DNA from: Halocafeteria seosinensis
Taxonomy: Eukaryota; Sar; Bigyra; Bicosoecida
Length of the DNA: 64,000 nucleotides
Reading direction: 5' to 3'
Assembly (NCBI GenBank): GCA_001687465.1
Contig: LVLI01000326.1
Coordinates: 1-64,000, forward strand
The notes beneath the pieces are model-generated. The model was not told where the DNA came from. It ran no database searches and saw only the letters and a list, made by a program, of their open reading frames with translations. The position numbers and the translations under genes are program-made. Numbering within the stretch: the first letter of the stretch is position 1; each line of letters starts with the position of its first letter. This document shows, one piece after another, positions 48,101-59,800 of the stretch.

Positions 48101-49602
48101 TGCTAGTGGATTTGAGGAAACGAATGTCTTCACCGACACGCTTAAGCTAAAAAATGATAGATATACTTACTTTCTGTGATTACTGATCCGGTAATGGATG
48201 CTTTTTGGAGCGAAATGGTGACGTTGGGGACGGTTACAAACAAATTCCCTTGCACCGTCAAGCTGTCGAGCTCGCTGACACTGGTATATATCCTGCAGGA
48301 CTCGTTCCGACGGACAAAGAGTTCCTTTTCTCCAGTGCACAAAGCGACTGGCGATGCCGATGGAGTGACACTCATTGTGGGTGTGGCCGTTGGCGAAACT
48401 GAAGGTGTTTCTGATGGCGTATGGGATGGCGTCACCGTCTCTGAGGACGTAGTAGATGGAGTCGCTCTGGACGGGCTTGACGATGATGTCGCGGAAGCCG
48501 TCGCGGAGGGGGTGATGGTGAGTGACGAACTCGGCGAGACCGAACGTGTGGGAGAACGCGATGCTGTTACTGACATCGAAGGTGTAGCAGACTGAGTCGG
48601 GGCCGATACGCTGGAAGTTGGAGTATTCGTAAGCGTGGCACTTCGCGAGGGGGTAATGCTTGTAGTTGGGCTCCATGACGGTGATTCCGAAGGCGTTATG
48701 GTTACCGATGCTGTTTGACTCGATGATGGCGTTTCTGACGCAGTAACCGAGGGGCTCGATGTATGGGAGGGGGTTTTGGATGGAGTTAGAGTATTAGAAG
48801 CTGTTTCGGAGGCTGTACTTGTCACTGAAGCAGTCAAACTGGAAGAAGGAGTCATAGACGATGTCACCGAAGATGATGGCGTATGGGACGACGTCATTGA
48901 GGAGGTTGGTGTGTTGGAGGGCGTAACACTTGATGAGCCGGTATTCGAGGGTGTCTCAGAGGCTGAACTAGTTACAGAAGGAGTCCAACTGGACGACGAG
49001 CTCGCAGAGGAAGTCGCTGATGAAGACGAGGAAGGCGATGGAGTAATCGTAGAGGACGGGGTAAACGAGGAAGTGACGCTTGATGGCGATGAAGTCAATG
49101 AGCCACTAGGGGAAGGACTTTTACTCTGCAAACTCTTTGACGGGGTTGTAGTCTCAGTCAACGTGGATGAAGACGTCATCGAAGGGCTCGCCGTTTGCGA
49201 TGGTGTTCCAGCCGTCTTAGTTGTTGAAGTTGCCGTGGGTGAAGGACTCTGAAACGTCGAATGTGTCTCATCGCCAGCTGAAGAACTGGTAGAAGAAAAC
49301 TCTGTAGGCGACGGATTTGCCGAAAACGTTAAAGATGCTGGATTAAACGAGGATGTTGAGGGAGTATGACTCAATGAGATGTTGATCCTAGTGTCAGCAT
49401 CGCTTGCTTCCGAAACAACAGGTGACGTCCATGAACTCCATGTGCCTGTGGGTTCATCGGTAGACTCGTGTGCGAGAGTGGGCGAGGACGTAACATCATC
49501 ACTGACAACAGGCTGTGCAAGCACTCCAACACAGATCATTGGCAAAATGATTGCCTCGAAAACGTTTTCCACTGACGAATCGAGGCGTCCGGGAAAGCTC
49601 AT
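29074..49602 (-). CDS. Giant secreted modular glycoprotein, mucin N-terminus, Calx-beta C-terminus
   Basis: This predicted extracellular protein of about 6560 aa has 13 coding exons on the reverse strand: 49602-48171, 48102-47451, 47381-45804, 45732-42886, 42821-41101, 41025-39643, 39576-38143, 38070-36685, 36616-35006, 34932-33229, 33159-31366, 31281-30249 and 30183-29074. Exon 1 gives a signal peptide (core AIILPMICVGVLA) and about 370 residues of Ser/Thr/Pro repeats, probably O-glycosylated. Exons 3-11 encode ten modules, two of them in exon 4; exon 12 holds a partial one. A module runs GGGAGGSI, GGGRIALYC, GPGT, a central solenoid-like beta array, then GPGAP, GGSHGGLG, GSGGCD and GTIDVSGG. 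Exons 12-13 add NYNPxAxxDDGSC-like repeats, a coiled coil and a Calx-beta-like domain. Introns are 64-84 nt, phase 2 except the first (phase 1) and last (phase 0). Exon 5 needs a frameshift. The exon 2 acceptor is the least certain. Similar glycine-rich segments occur in some plant surface proteins; the function here is unknown. Confidence 0.82.
30249..47381 (-). repeat. Tandem exon-encoded module array of the giant reverse gene
   Basis: Ten exons carry ten complete modules plus one partial module. Full single-module exons are 1383-1794 nt, and all except exon 5 are exact multiples of three. Each begins and ends in phase 2 just before the GGGAGGSI-type motif. Each module has about four conserved cysteines, in the LYCD-, YxxCG-, CxGPGAP- and GSGGCD-type motifs, suggesting two disulfides. 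The phrase TGRWSI..NQ.G.LG also recurs. The middle is a run of about 22-residue units with alternating hydrophobic and Ser/Asp positions, as in beta-solenoids. Module copies are well diverged outside the motifs, so the array is old. Confidence 0.85.
48171..49602 (-). other. Mucin-like first coding exon of the giant reverse gene
   Basis: The exon encodes a signal peptide, then a long Ser/Thr/Pro-rich tract (about residues 50-400) built from short variants of TPSxSxTxS. It closes with a conserved cysteine segment (ALCTGEKELFV, NESCRIYTSV) followed by LQKASITGSVITE. The closing segment matches the end of the forward gene's first exon (NQSLTVDAGVSCRLDQRY ... LEKAFISGAIEAE), showing common ancestry of the two N-termini. 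Confidence 0.85.
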
Positions 49603-49610
49603 TTTCAGTT

Positions 49611-49655
49611 CTGCGGAAAAGGCAATCATTTTGAGATTGAGTCAGATTGACTTAC
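49611..49655 (-). other. Possible 45-nt intron in the 5' UTR of the giant reverse gene
   Basis: Reading the reverse strand, GTAAGTCAATCTGAC opens and TTTTCCGCAG closes a 45-nt segment, eight bases before the ATG at 49602. A competing in-frame ATG at 49629 would lie inside it. The forward gene's first coding intron (51945-51989) is also 45 nt, so introns this short appear to be real here. Confidence 0.5.
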
Positions 49656-50890
49656 CTAAAACCGAGGGGGGAGGAAGACGTCGTCGTCTACACCCTCGAG
49701 ACAAATTTTCAGGCTATTTCTCGCTGGCCACTTTCTTCGGATACCACATTGTACTTACATTGGGAAACCGTGAGTAGCAATCGTTTTTAGAAAAGAGAGA
49801 GTCTTTTTAGGTCAACGTCCGATTTCGTGAGAACATCGCACAGCCCCCGGGATCTGGACGGCAGGGGACGCTTCCTTTTTCTAAGTTCGACTTCTTTTTC
49901 AGAGACACACAAGCCGGGAAACATCCAGCGCTAGCTATAACCAAGCCGAAGAAGAATTCATAATGTAGTATGGGGTCTGTGTACGTTCGTAACCAGTAGA
50001 ATACGATATACCCTTGGTTTAGGGTGTCCGGGGAAAAGAGCTCTCTGGCAGGGGAGGTCCGGAACGTTGGTGGCGTACAGCGTGTACGCCCGGAACCGTT
50101 TGGAACCGACAACGTGTAATCGCTTGCATGATTCATTCGCTAAATGTACAAGAAATACAGTGTTACTGTTGACATCCCTTTAAAAGACAAAGAATATAGC
50201 AGGTGAGCGGATGCTACGGTGTATCGTTCGCTTGCGCGATCGCATGAACACCCAGTCCTGCAAGGCGAACAACGTGTTCCACGTGTCCACCTTCAACCGA
50301 GGACTGCTCACGTTCATCTCCGTTCGGCACTATCTTGTATAGATCCTCTGTATTTGTGATTAACAAAGCTACAAGGGGTGTTGTGCGCGGATACGGGTGG
50401 TTCAAGAAAACGAGGTCATTCGTGTATTTCGTTCATGAGTCAGGTATTCAAAAAGATCCGGTTTTCGCAGGAATCGCACCGTCCTGGAGCAGCTGGCTCG
50501 GTTTTGAGCTAGTCGCTCACGGAACCCTCTCTCTCTCGTTTGTCTTTTCTCTGTTCCTCAGCGACTCTATACTACCAATAGCATTTCATTATCTGCCGCG
50601 CGTCATCGCTCTAAGGTACGAAGAAATTGTAGAGACTACTTATAGGCTGTCATATCTTATAACAACTGGAACGAGTACCATTCGTCCTCCTGGGGTGATT
50701 GTTCCCTACAGGGAAAGTGCGGCGGGGGTAGTTGNTTGGCCCTGCTATTGGAAGTGTTTGTCCCTAATGTATAGCTCCTGCTGGTGTTTATGGTAGTGTT
50801 ACACCCAATGAAAATTGTGGTACTCTTTGTCGCAGGCAATTACCTGATACTTGCTCCCATCGCTGGAACCTAGAACGTACACTTTGTGAC
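49656..50890. promoter_or_regulatory. Divergent intergenic region between the two giant genes
   Basis: This spacer of about 1.2 kb separates two head-to-head paralogous genes and must hold both promoters, possibly a shared bidirectional one. I could not recognise a TATA box or other defined element. A small inverted repeat (ggcgtac ... gtacgcc) lies near 50070-50088. A reverse-strand stretch at about 50214-50424 is open and somewhat coding-like (e.g. FLNHPYPRTTPLVALLITN), but lacks a known domain or partners. One base is undetermined at 50735. Confidence 0.5.
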
Positions 50891-53800
50891 ATGTTCGTTC
50901 TATCTGGTGTAATGCGAGGGGGAAAGTTAGATTTGCATTCTAGCATTCGTTCTGGTTTTTTCACAATTTGGGTTACCGCAATGTTTTTAGCGGCTACCCA
51001 GTGGCTAGGCTACACGAGTGCGGAAGAAAATCCTACGAGCACGGTTACTCCCTCCTCGGGGAGCGAGCATGCAACCCCTTCTATGTCTGTAACACCGGAG
51101 GAAGCGGACGGTTCGAATTCCAGTACACACCCCTCTCATAGATTTGAGTTAGCATCCAGTGCTCCTGTATCGGTTTCACCTTCTCCAACTGCTACGTCTC
51201 CCTCCGCCCCCAAGGACTCGGTTAAGTCAGCAAGTCCGTCTGCATCCCCCTCCGGAAAGCCAAGCATAACAACTGAATCAGGGAGTCTTACGTATTCATC
51301 AAATGATACTATGGTAGTTAGGGGTTCTTCTTCCAGCACTCCCACAGAGGATGAAGAGGTGTTGGGTCCATTAAGCAGCGCTCCTACCTCTCCCAGTGCT
51401 TCCGATAGCCCCAGTCCGAGTACCTCTGCCTCTTGTACAGCGACGAACAATGACAAGGTCCTTGACCAGTCGAACCCTTCCCTGTCTCCTTCGGTAAGCT
51501 TCACTCCGAGTTTGTCGCCCTCCCCATCGTCGTCAGTTTCTGGGAGCGCAACGGCAACTCAGATGTCCCCATCTCCTTCGGAAACCGCTTCCACTACCTC
51601 GAGCAAAACGGCCACGGGTACAGCTTCCGAAACGGCAACTGAAACTATTACAGACACACCAACTTCGTCAGTTACATCATCACATACGGGCACACCAAGT
51701 GTGACGGCCACCCGAACCGGTACTCCCTCCGTTTCGCCAACTCCTTCGATTTCTCCAGTCGGGTATTGCGCACCACCAGCGAACCAGTCTCTTACTGTCG
51801 ATGCGGGAGTGTCATGCCGTTTAGATCAGCGATATACTGGTGACATCGAAGGTTTGTACGTTTATGGCGTGCTCTTATATAACGGTCCGGATGATTTGTT
51901 GAACCTTGAAAAGGCATTCATTTCCGGAGCTATCGAAGCAGAAGGTAAGTTACATAAATCGGAACACGCTCTAGACTGCTGAAGTATAGTGGTATTACGG
52001 AACACTACAGGCGCTACACTGGTGCTTCGCGTGGGCCGCTTTACCGTTGCACTTGGTTCCTGGAGCCAAAAGCGTGGCCGGACCACTATAGAACAGGAAG
52101 ACATGAACGTTGACGGCGACGTAACTGGATCATCTGCTATCAGCGTTTCCGGATATGCAGGAATGGAATTTGAGGAAGGATCAACGATTGAAGCGAAATC
52201 ATTACATGTGTTAGAAAAAGGAAGTGTCAGCCTTGGTAGATCTTGCTCTCTCTCTTTTGCCGAACAAGTTGCATTCAAAGATCAAAGCTTCTCCAACGTG
52301 CAATTTGGCGGATCTATTACAGCTGGAGCACTGTTATTACAAGAGAAGGCTACGATTCACGGAGTTGCCAACGGCTACGCTTCTTGTGAGGGGCCTGGAG
52401 CCCCAAGTAAGCCTGGATTGGGTGCATCCCATGGAGGTTATGGGAGCGATACCTCTTGGGAGCACTCCAGAGAAATATCTGATATTGGTTGGCCATACGA
52501 TGACGTCTTTGCACCTCGACAACCAGGTAGCGGAGCGTGCAGCGGCGGAAGCGGGGGCGCCTTTTTGTACATCGACGTATTCGGGGACGCCCAGCTCCAG
52601 GGGGAAATAGATCTTGGTGGGAACTCTTCCGAATTGGAGGTGTAAGTTGTCCCGCTGCGCAACATTGCATGTTAACTTTATTACAGTAGGGCTATGGTGC
52701 TATTTTGCAGTGCCGGAGGTGGAGCTGGCGGAGCTATACTACTGCACGCCGAGACAGTCAATGGTTCTGGCTCGATACGGGTAAATGGTGGGGACACTAG
52801 TGGTGCTAACTCGTTCGGTGGTGCTGGTGGCCGAGTTGCCATTTATAGCAGGCAGAGCGTAGATTTCAGCTCAATTCCTTTATTGATTGAGGCATTTGGG
52901 GGAATGTCTTCTACTGGTTTCCGAGCAGGTCCTGGTACCATTTATTTGCATTGTAACAAAACGTCTTGGAGTGAAATCATCGTAGATTACGGTCAAACCG
53001 ATGGCCCAACGGGAGTTGAAGGTGTCATCGTAAACGATGACCCGACTATTCGAGTTGACTCCGTGCAATTGAAACGCGGCGCAGGATTCCTTTGGCTACG
53101 AGATGGCTCTGACACCGGTCTCTTCTCTATGTTGAACGCGAATGGAGATACCACTGGCCTCCTTCGAGTGCTGGAAAACCAAGCCTTTTTTATCGGGCTT
53201 TCTATTTCGGGAGACATGAGGACAATGTATGACAGTGAGTATACACAGATTCGGCACAGCATCGTGACATATAGAAGCTCGCAACTGGTTACTTCCTCAC
53301 ACGTGTCCCTATCTTCTGTAACTGTTACTACCCACGGAAGTTGGCAAGGATCGCAAGAGTTTGAATTCGAGAAGGCTGGCTTGTTGAGCGGCTTCAGCCC
53401 TTCCGATGTAGTTGGATTGAACCTATCTTCACTCCGGCTGACAAACTCTACCATAACGATGAATCACTCGAGTCTTTACTCTGTCGTGGATATGAATACT
53501 ATGGTTCTTTTGGGAAACTCACACGTGGATGCGGGGCGCAATAGTAAATTAGTATTTACAGAAGTCGTTACGTTGCAGGACTCGTCGTCTATTAGCGTTT
53601 CGGACAACGCTTCGATTCACGCCGACCGGATTTATCTTGGTCCAGAAGCCGCCATCAATGGCGTAGCACGAGGATATCCGCCATGCAGTGGAAAAGGGGC
53701 ATCTACATTCTCGGGACAGGGTGGATCACATGGCGGTCTTGGTACCTATGAGAGCCTAGACTCACTCCAGCCAGGTGATTTATCCGGTTTTCCGAATGAC

Positions 53801-56800
53801 GGAACATTCGAGCCACATCTACCAGGTAGTGGCGGCTGTGATCCGGACAATGGGAGCCTTGGTGGCTTCGGGGGAGCTTTCCTTCGCTTAGACATCGCCA
53901 ATTCAAGCGAAATATCCGGAGTGATTGATGTCAGCGGTGGGGATGCTGCCAAGGCCAGGTATGTCTATCTTGCTTGTACTGTACTGTAGATCGATCTCGT
54001 CATCTGAGTATTTTTGCTATTGTTTTTGTGCAGCGGTGGTGGAGGAGCAGGCGGCGGGCTTCTGTTCACCACTAGTAAACTGTTTCGAGGTGTTGATAGA
54101 GGCGCAGGTGTCTTAAAAGCAAATGGGGGTCATGGATTTTCTGACGCCACTGCGGGTGGTTTCGGTGGAAGTGGTGGCCGGATCGCCCTTTATTGTGACG
54201 AAATTTTGGACATGAATACTGCGGAACACCTTTCAGAAGGAGTTGCGTTTGAAGTTCACGGTGGATTGAGGGGAATAGAGTCTGTTGAACGGTCGGGGCC
54301 CGGAACGTTTTATCATGAATGTGGACAGGAACGTACACAAAACCTGTTGACAGAGAATAACGAGGATGATGAAGCAAATCCTAAAGATGCAATCATTGTA
54401 GATTTCGAAGAGTATCTTTTTTTCGATAAAATGTCTCTTAACAAAGGAGCCGGTGTCAGATGGGAATACACAGGAAGGTTCGTGACGGCTTCCTTGGAAA
54501 GTGATGGAACGGGCCGTTGGAGTCTCCGGAAGGGCCAAGTAGGAGTGTTTAGTGTTGCTAGCACAAACGCCTCTGCTTCCGTTGACCAAAAAGAGAGAAT
54601 CATTCCTTCAATCATAGACGTAGGACAAACAGCAACCCTGCTAACGCCTTTTAAAGTCAGACTTTTCGGGGGCCACGTCATAGTTGAGGGGCGCTGGTTT
54701 GGAATGATCCCAGTTAGTGAGTCGACAGCTAAGTACGGAACGTGGGTACCTCCAAGTGGGGAAGCTCGGATAAATTTAACTGCTTTGAATGTAGAAGGCG
54801 ACGGCGGAGTGACTGGAGAGGCTCGCTCGTCATTCGATATAAGCGTTCGACAACTCGTCCTCAGCTCCAATTCTTCGGTAGAAATAACTGCTGAACAGGT
54901 TAACTTCCGGGCTGAAGAGTTCCGTGGGGAGCATAACGCTGAACTTGTCTTCGATACTTTCTCGTCCTTTATCTCAGTGGATCAGTTAAGGATGACAAGT
55001 TCCTCCCAATTCCACACTGGCTCGAATGCGTCCATCCGTTGTACTGCCGTGGACTTAGAAGAGTCAAGCGTGTTGCATGTGGTTTCCATGGCTGATATTC
55101 AGAGCGAGTGCCTGCGTATCGAATCAAATGCCCTTCTCAGTGGCGTCGCAGGTGGTTACGGCGCTTGTGAGGGGCCAGGTGCTCCATTTATCCACACTCG
55201 AGGTGGTTCATACGGGGGGTTAGGAGCGCCGTTGAATATTTCTGAATTTGTTGCTACTGGAAAGGAAGCATTCGCCTATGGGGACACTTTCGCTCCTCAA
55301 CAAGCGGGAAGCGGAGGATGCGATAACGGGCTTGAGGGCGCTGGAGGTGCTCATCTTTCGGTTGACGTATTGCAAGAAAGCAAAATATATGGTACTATAG
55401 ATATGAGCGGAGGAGATGCAGCGCCGTCGGGGTAAGTAGTGGCGCCGTTCCACATTACTCTGCTACCATTCTCGTTTTATGCTTGTACTGTTTTGCGTCC
55501 ATACAGTGCGGGAGGTGGTTCCGGAGGTAGTATATTACTGAGAACTCATAGACATCGCAAGACGAACGGTCTGCTGAAAGCAAGTGGTGGTGACGCAGGC
55601 TTCTTTGAAAGTTATGGTGGCGGAGGCGGTCGGTTAGCGCTCTACTGCAATGAGGTATTAGAGAATGAAGAAGTGGCGCCTTCGATGGTATCGGATACAT
55701 TGCGCTTTGAGGTGTATGGAGGGCGCTCTGGGGACACGAACCGCACGATTCGCTCTGGACCGGGGACGTACTATCGAGAATGCGGTCAAGAGGCCAGAAA
55801 GGAAATTTTAACAGGAAACGGAGACAACAACATGAACGATTTTGCTGAAGCTGTGATTTTAACTGATTCTGCGCACTCTCTCCATTTCGACGTGATGCAT
55901 CTCTTTAACAAAGCTCGACTAAACTGGGTTCCCAAACAGACTCCCATGGCTACGAGTGAATTTGGTTTCTTTGTGCACAATCTGAAAGGTGACGGTTCTG
56001 GCCAGTGGAGCATTCGGGAGAATCAAGTGGGCATTTTGGGGATCACGAATAACAGCGACCCTAAATCACCTATATTCTCTGAGAAAAACGTTAGTCGGGG
56101 ATACTCCGATACCCAGGTACTTGTAGGAGATCGAACTTGGAAGCGAATCGACGAGTGGTTGTATAGTCTCGATTCCCTTGACTGCGCCTTAAGCAGGGCA
56201 GGTGTAGACGTACTGACAGGAGCTCGCTTAGTGACACCTCCTTATGTCACCCTATCCGGAACAAGGGCGCAACTTGAAGGTATATGGGATGGTGTTCAAG
56301 TCTTGACTCTCATGCATGGAGCGATTCTAACCATCAGAGATGAGTCCAGCAGGCAATTCAGTCTTCCAACACTAGCAATGATGGGTAATGCGGCATTCCA
56401 CGTTCACAGTGGTAGCAGTTTCTCTCTGAACCTAGAAAAATTGACAATGGTAGAAAATGCTCAAATGCATGCAGACGTAAAAGGAGACTTCGCTTTTAGT
56501 TTGCCGACTTCACTGGTGTTACGTGACGAAGTTAGTGTCAGTGTTCTCGGGACAGGCGTTACAGCCCTAAACATGAAACATGTCGAGGTCCGTAATAACT
56601 CGAGGTTTATGATCGAACCTGGAAATATCACACGTTTGGCAGCAACCTCATTTCTGGCCACCGGACATTCCACTACGGATTTCGGTAACAACCCGAAAAT
56701 CAATACTAGCGTGGTAGTATTAAATGAGTCGGCATCGGTACACTTTGGAGGAAGCGGAAGTATATTATGTAGTAGACTGCATATAGGTGAAAACAGCGAA

Positions 56801-59800
56801 ATCGAAGGAATCGGAAGAGGATTTGGTCCGTGTGAGGGTCCAGGTGCTCCATCAACAGTCCATCATGGAGGGTCTCATGGGGGCCTTGGAACAGTCATGA
56901 GCCTGTCATATCTATTGGCTTCCAATGACTCCGGTTTGCCCTATGATGATGTGTTCGAACCTGTATACCCTGGAAGTGGGGGTTGTGGTACCGGTTTTGA
57001 GGGGTCAGGTGGGGCGTTTCTCCGTTTGGAGGTGGCGGGTGAAACTATTTTCTCCGGAACTGTAGACGTGAGTGGAGATAATGCTTCCAAGAACGGGTAA
57101 GTTCATCGCTGTTGATAGCTGTCAAAGCGGATTCATATTTCTAAGTATTGATTCCAATGCAGCTTTGGCGGAGGTGCCGGCGGCGGAATCGTTCTCCATA
57201 CTCGGACGCTAGTGGCCAGTGAAGGTATGCTCAAGAGTAACGGAGGGAATGCGGGGTCTGTAGGCAGTTACGGGGGAAGTGGTGGTCGCCTGGCTGTGTA
57301 TTGCGATCAGCCTTTAGAAGAAGACCGACAGTTTCATTTTGAAGCACAAGGGGGCTATTCCGGGGGGTCTGTGGACAGCCTCCGTTCGGGTGCAGGTACC
57401 TTCTACCGAGACTGTGGAGCATATCATTCCAAGGAGCTGAAGTCCGATAACGGAGCAAGTGGGCATTTACATCCAACTGAAAGCGTTATCACTACCGAAG
57501 CTGACTCGGTTCACTTCGACCGCGTCGAACTCCTCAATGGCGTAAAGCTTAGCTGGCTCACTCGCTCAAAGGCTGAACAGCGACACATGTTCTCGATTGC
57601 CAGGCTCGATGGGGACAGAAGCAGTGTATGGAACTTGAGAGAAAGCCAAAAGGGGTGGCTCGGTTTCCAAGGTGACAAAGTTACCACTTCTGATGTGTCC
57701 CCATCGACTGTGAGCAGCGTCCGCACAAAACGGTATTTCGCCCAGGTCGGTACACTAGAATGGCTTAATTATGGTGTCAATACAATCCATGCGGATGATA
57801 TCGAGACAGCCCTGACGGAATGTGGTCTCGATATTGACGATTCAGCATTGTTGACTACGCCTCCTCACGTCGTAGTTGCGGGTGTCCCGATTAATCTGCA
57901 AGGTGAGTGGGAAGGCCTAAAGTATTTGAGCCTTCTGAAGAACGCAACAATGCGTGTGAAAGGCGGAAACGTGGAGGGACGTGTTGAGTTTCACTCACTC
58001 GACATGATGGATGAATCGCGTTTGGACGTCAATAGTGCTGATAGCGTGTTTGTGTCGATTGGGTCTCTATCCATGACAGATGCTGCTCGTTTGAGTGCTC
58101 GGACGAACGGCAGCAAACTTCGTTTCAAGGCGGACTCTCTTTCCTTAAACAACGAAAACCGGATTGATATAACCTCACCATCCACAGTAGAATTGAATGT
58201 CAAGGAGATGTCGATGACAGGACATGCTTCCACCAACATAACTGCAGAACGGAGTTGTGTATTCACATTTACTTCTCTGAGAATGCAGAACCTCTCACAG
58301 TTGACAGCCGACCGTAATTCTTCCATTTTCCTAGAAGATACTTTGCATATGACTGATTATGCCACGCTTAATGTGCATGGAAGGGCGGAAATAGAGGGGC
58401 GACATGTATTTCTTGAAGGAAACTCTAAGTTGATGGGTCATGGAAACGGATTTGGACCGTGCGAAGGCGAGGGGACACCTACTGTGTCAACTTACGGAGG
58501 CTCTCATGGTGGATTAGGTAGCACCCATAACATCACAAAATTTTTGAAAATGGAAAAAGCAGCGTTTGCAAATGACGACCTGTTTGAACCTCATTTGCCT
58601 GGAAGCGGCAGTTGCAATGGTCGGGGCAAGGGCAACCCAGGTGGTGCGAGCGTGGCTGTGAGAGTGTCTGACTCCAGTATAATTGAAGGAACTGTGGATA
58701 TGAGTGGATCTGCGAGCTCCTACATAGAGTAAGTAGCGCTGGTTACAACAGGAAGGCACTTTGACTTGCTTTAATCCAGTTATCTCTTGTTCGTTTGCAG
58801 TGCTGGAGGAGGAGCTGGAGGATCGATTTTGTGGAAGACATTCTCGCTTAAACGTGACTCAGGACTGTTGAAAGCCAACGGTGCGGATGGTAACCTTCAA
58901 GGTTCGTATGGAGGCAGCGGCGGACGCATTGCCCTTCATTGCAATGAATCGACAACAGTGAGTCTTAGCTATACTATTCAAGGTGGTGAGCAGAAGTCCA
59001 CGGGGGCACGCTCGGGACCGGGGACATATTACCGATATTGCTTCGCTAACCATCGTCGAGAGTTGCTTTCCGCAAATGAGATGTACCGTGCCTCGCAAGT
59101 AGCAGACGCGGTGATTATCAATGACGAGATGTCCATACTAGCGCTCGACCGAGTTACAATCCTTTCCGGATCACGAGTCCAATGGTGGCCCATAAGTGGC
59201 CAAAACAATTTGCGCTTTTCAATTGGAGAGCTTCAGGGAGATCAAACAGGAAGATGGACAATACCCTCTAATCAGGTCGGTGAACTGGGTCTGTTACACA
59301 AGACGAAACATTCCAGTCTTGTAAGCGCTACATATGGATCCAATGCCCTTGTAAAGAACAATGAGACCAGTTGGATACAAACTACAACTAAGTCCCTTTA
59401 TAGGGATGATGTCGCTGCAGCACTGACCCAAGTTGGGGTAGACGTTTTGGAAGGAGGAGAGTTTAAAACTCCAACCCAAATTGTCGTGTCTAATGTGTCG
59501 GTACTTTTATCGGGCAACTGGAACGGTTTAGAAGAGCTGAGTTTGCTTAATGGGGCGAACGTGGAGATTTTTATGCGCCAGAATTTCAGCAACATTGACT
59601 GGAAGTCGGTCACGTTGATCGAGGATGCGCGTTTAAGTGTGCACAGTTTCCATTCTATGCATCTAAACTTGCTAAGACTCTCTATGGATAACAGTAGCAA
59701 GCTTACAGCAACGGCGGACGAACAGTTAGTAACAGAGTTTGGAGCGGTGAACATGTCCCGAGAAAGCGCTATTGAAGTCCGAGGAAAGTCGAACGTCGAG

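Noticed and set aside
48147-48170. 24-nt intron ending TTTTTTAG after exon 1 of the reverse giant gene
   Set aside because: Splicing there gives an immediate TAA in the required phase; an acceptor at 48103 (68-nt intron) keeps frame and aligns with the forward gene's second exon.
48176-49252. Val/Asp/Glu-rich forward open frames
   Set aside because: They are antisense to the mucin-like Ser/Thr repeats and explained by codon composition.
50335-50796. Forward open frame of 153 codons in the divergent spacer
   Set aside because: No domain, contains the undetermined base, and overlaps the opposite-strand coding-like stretch.
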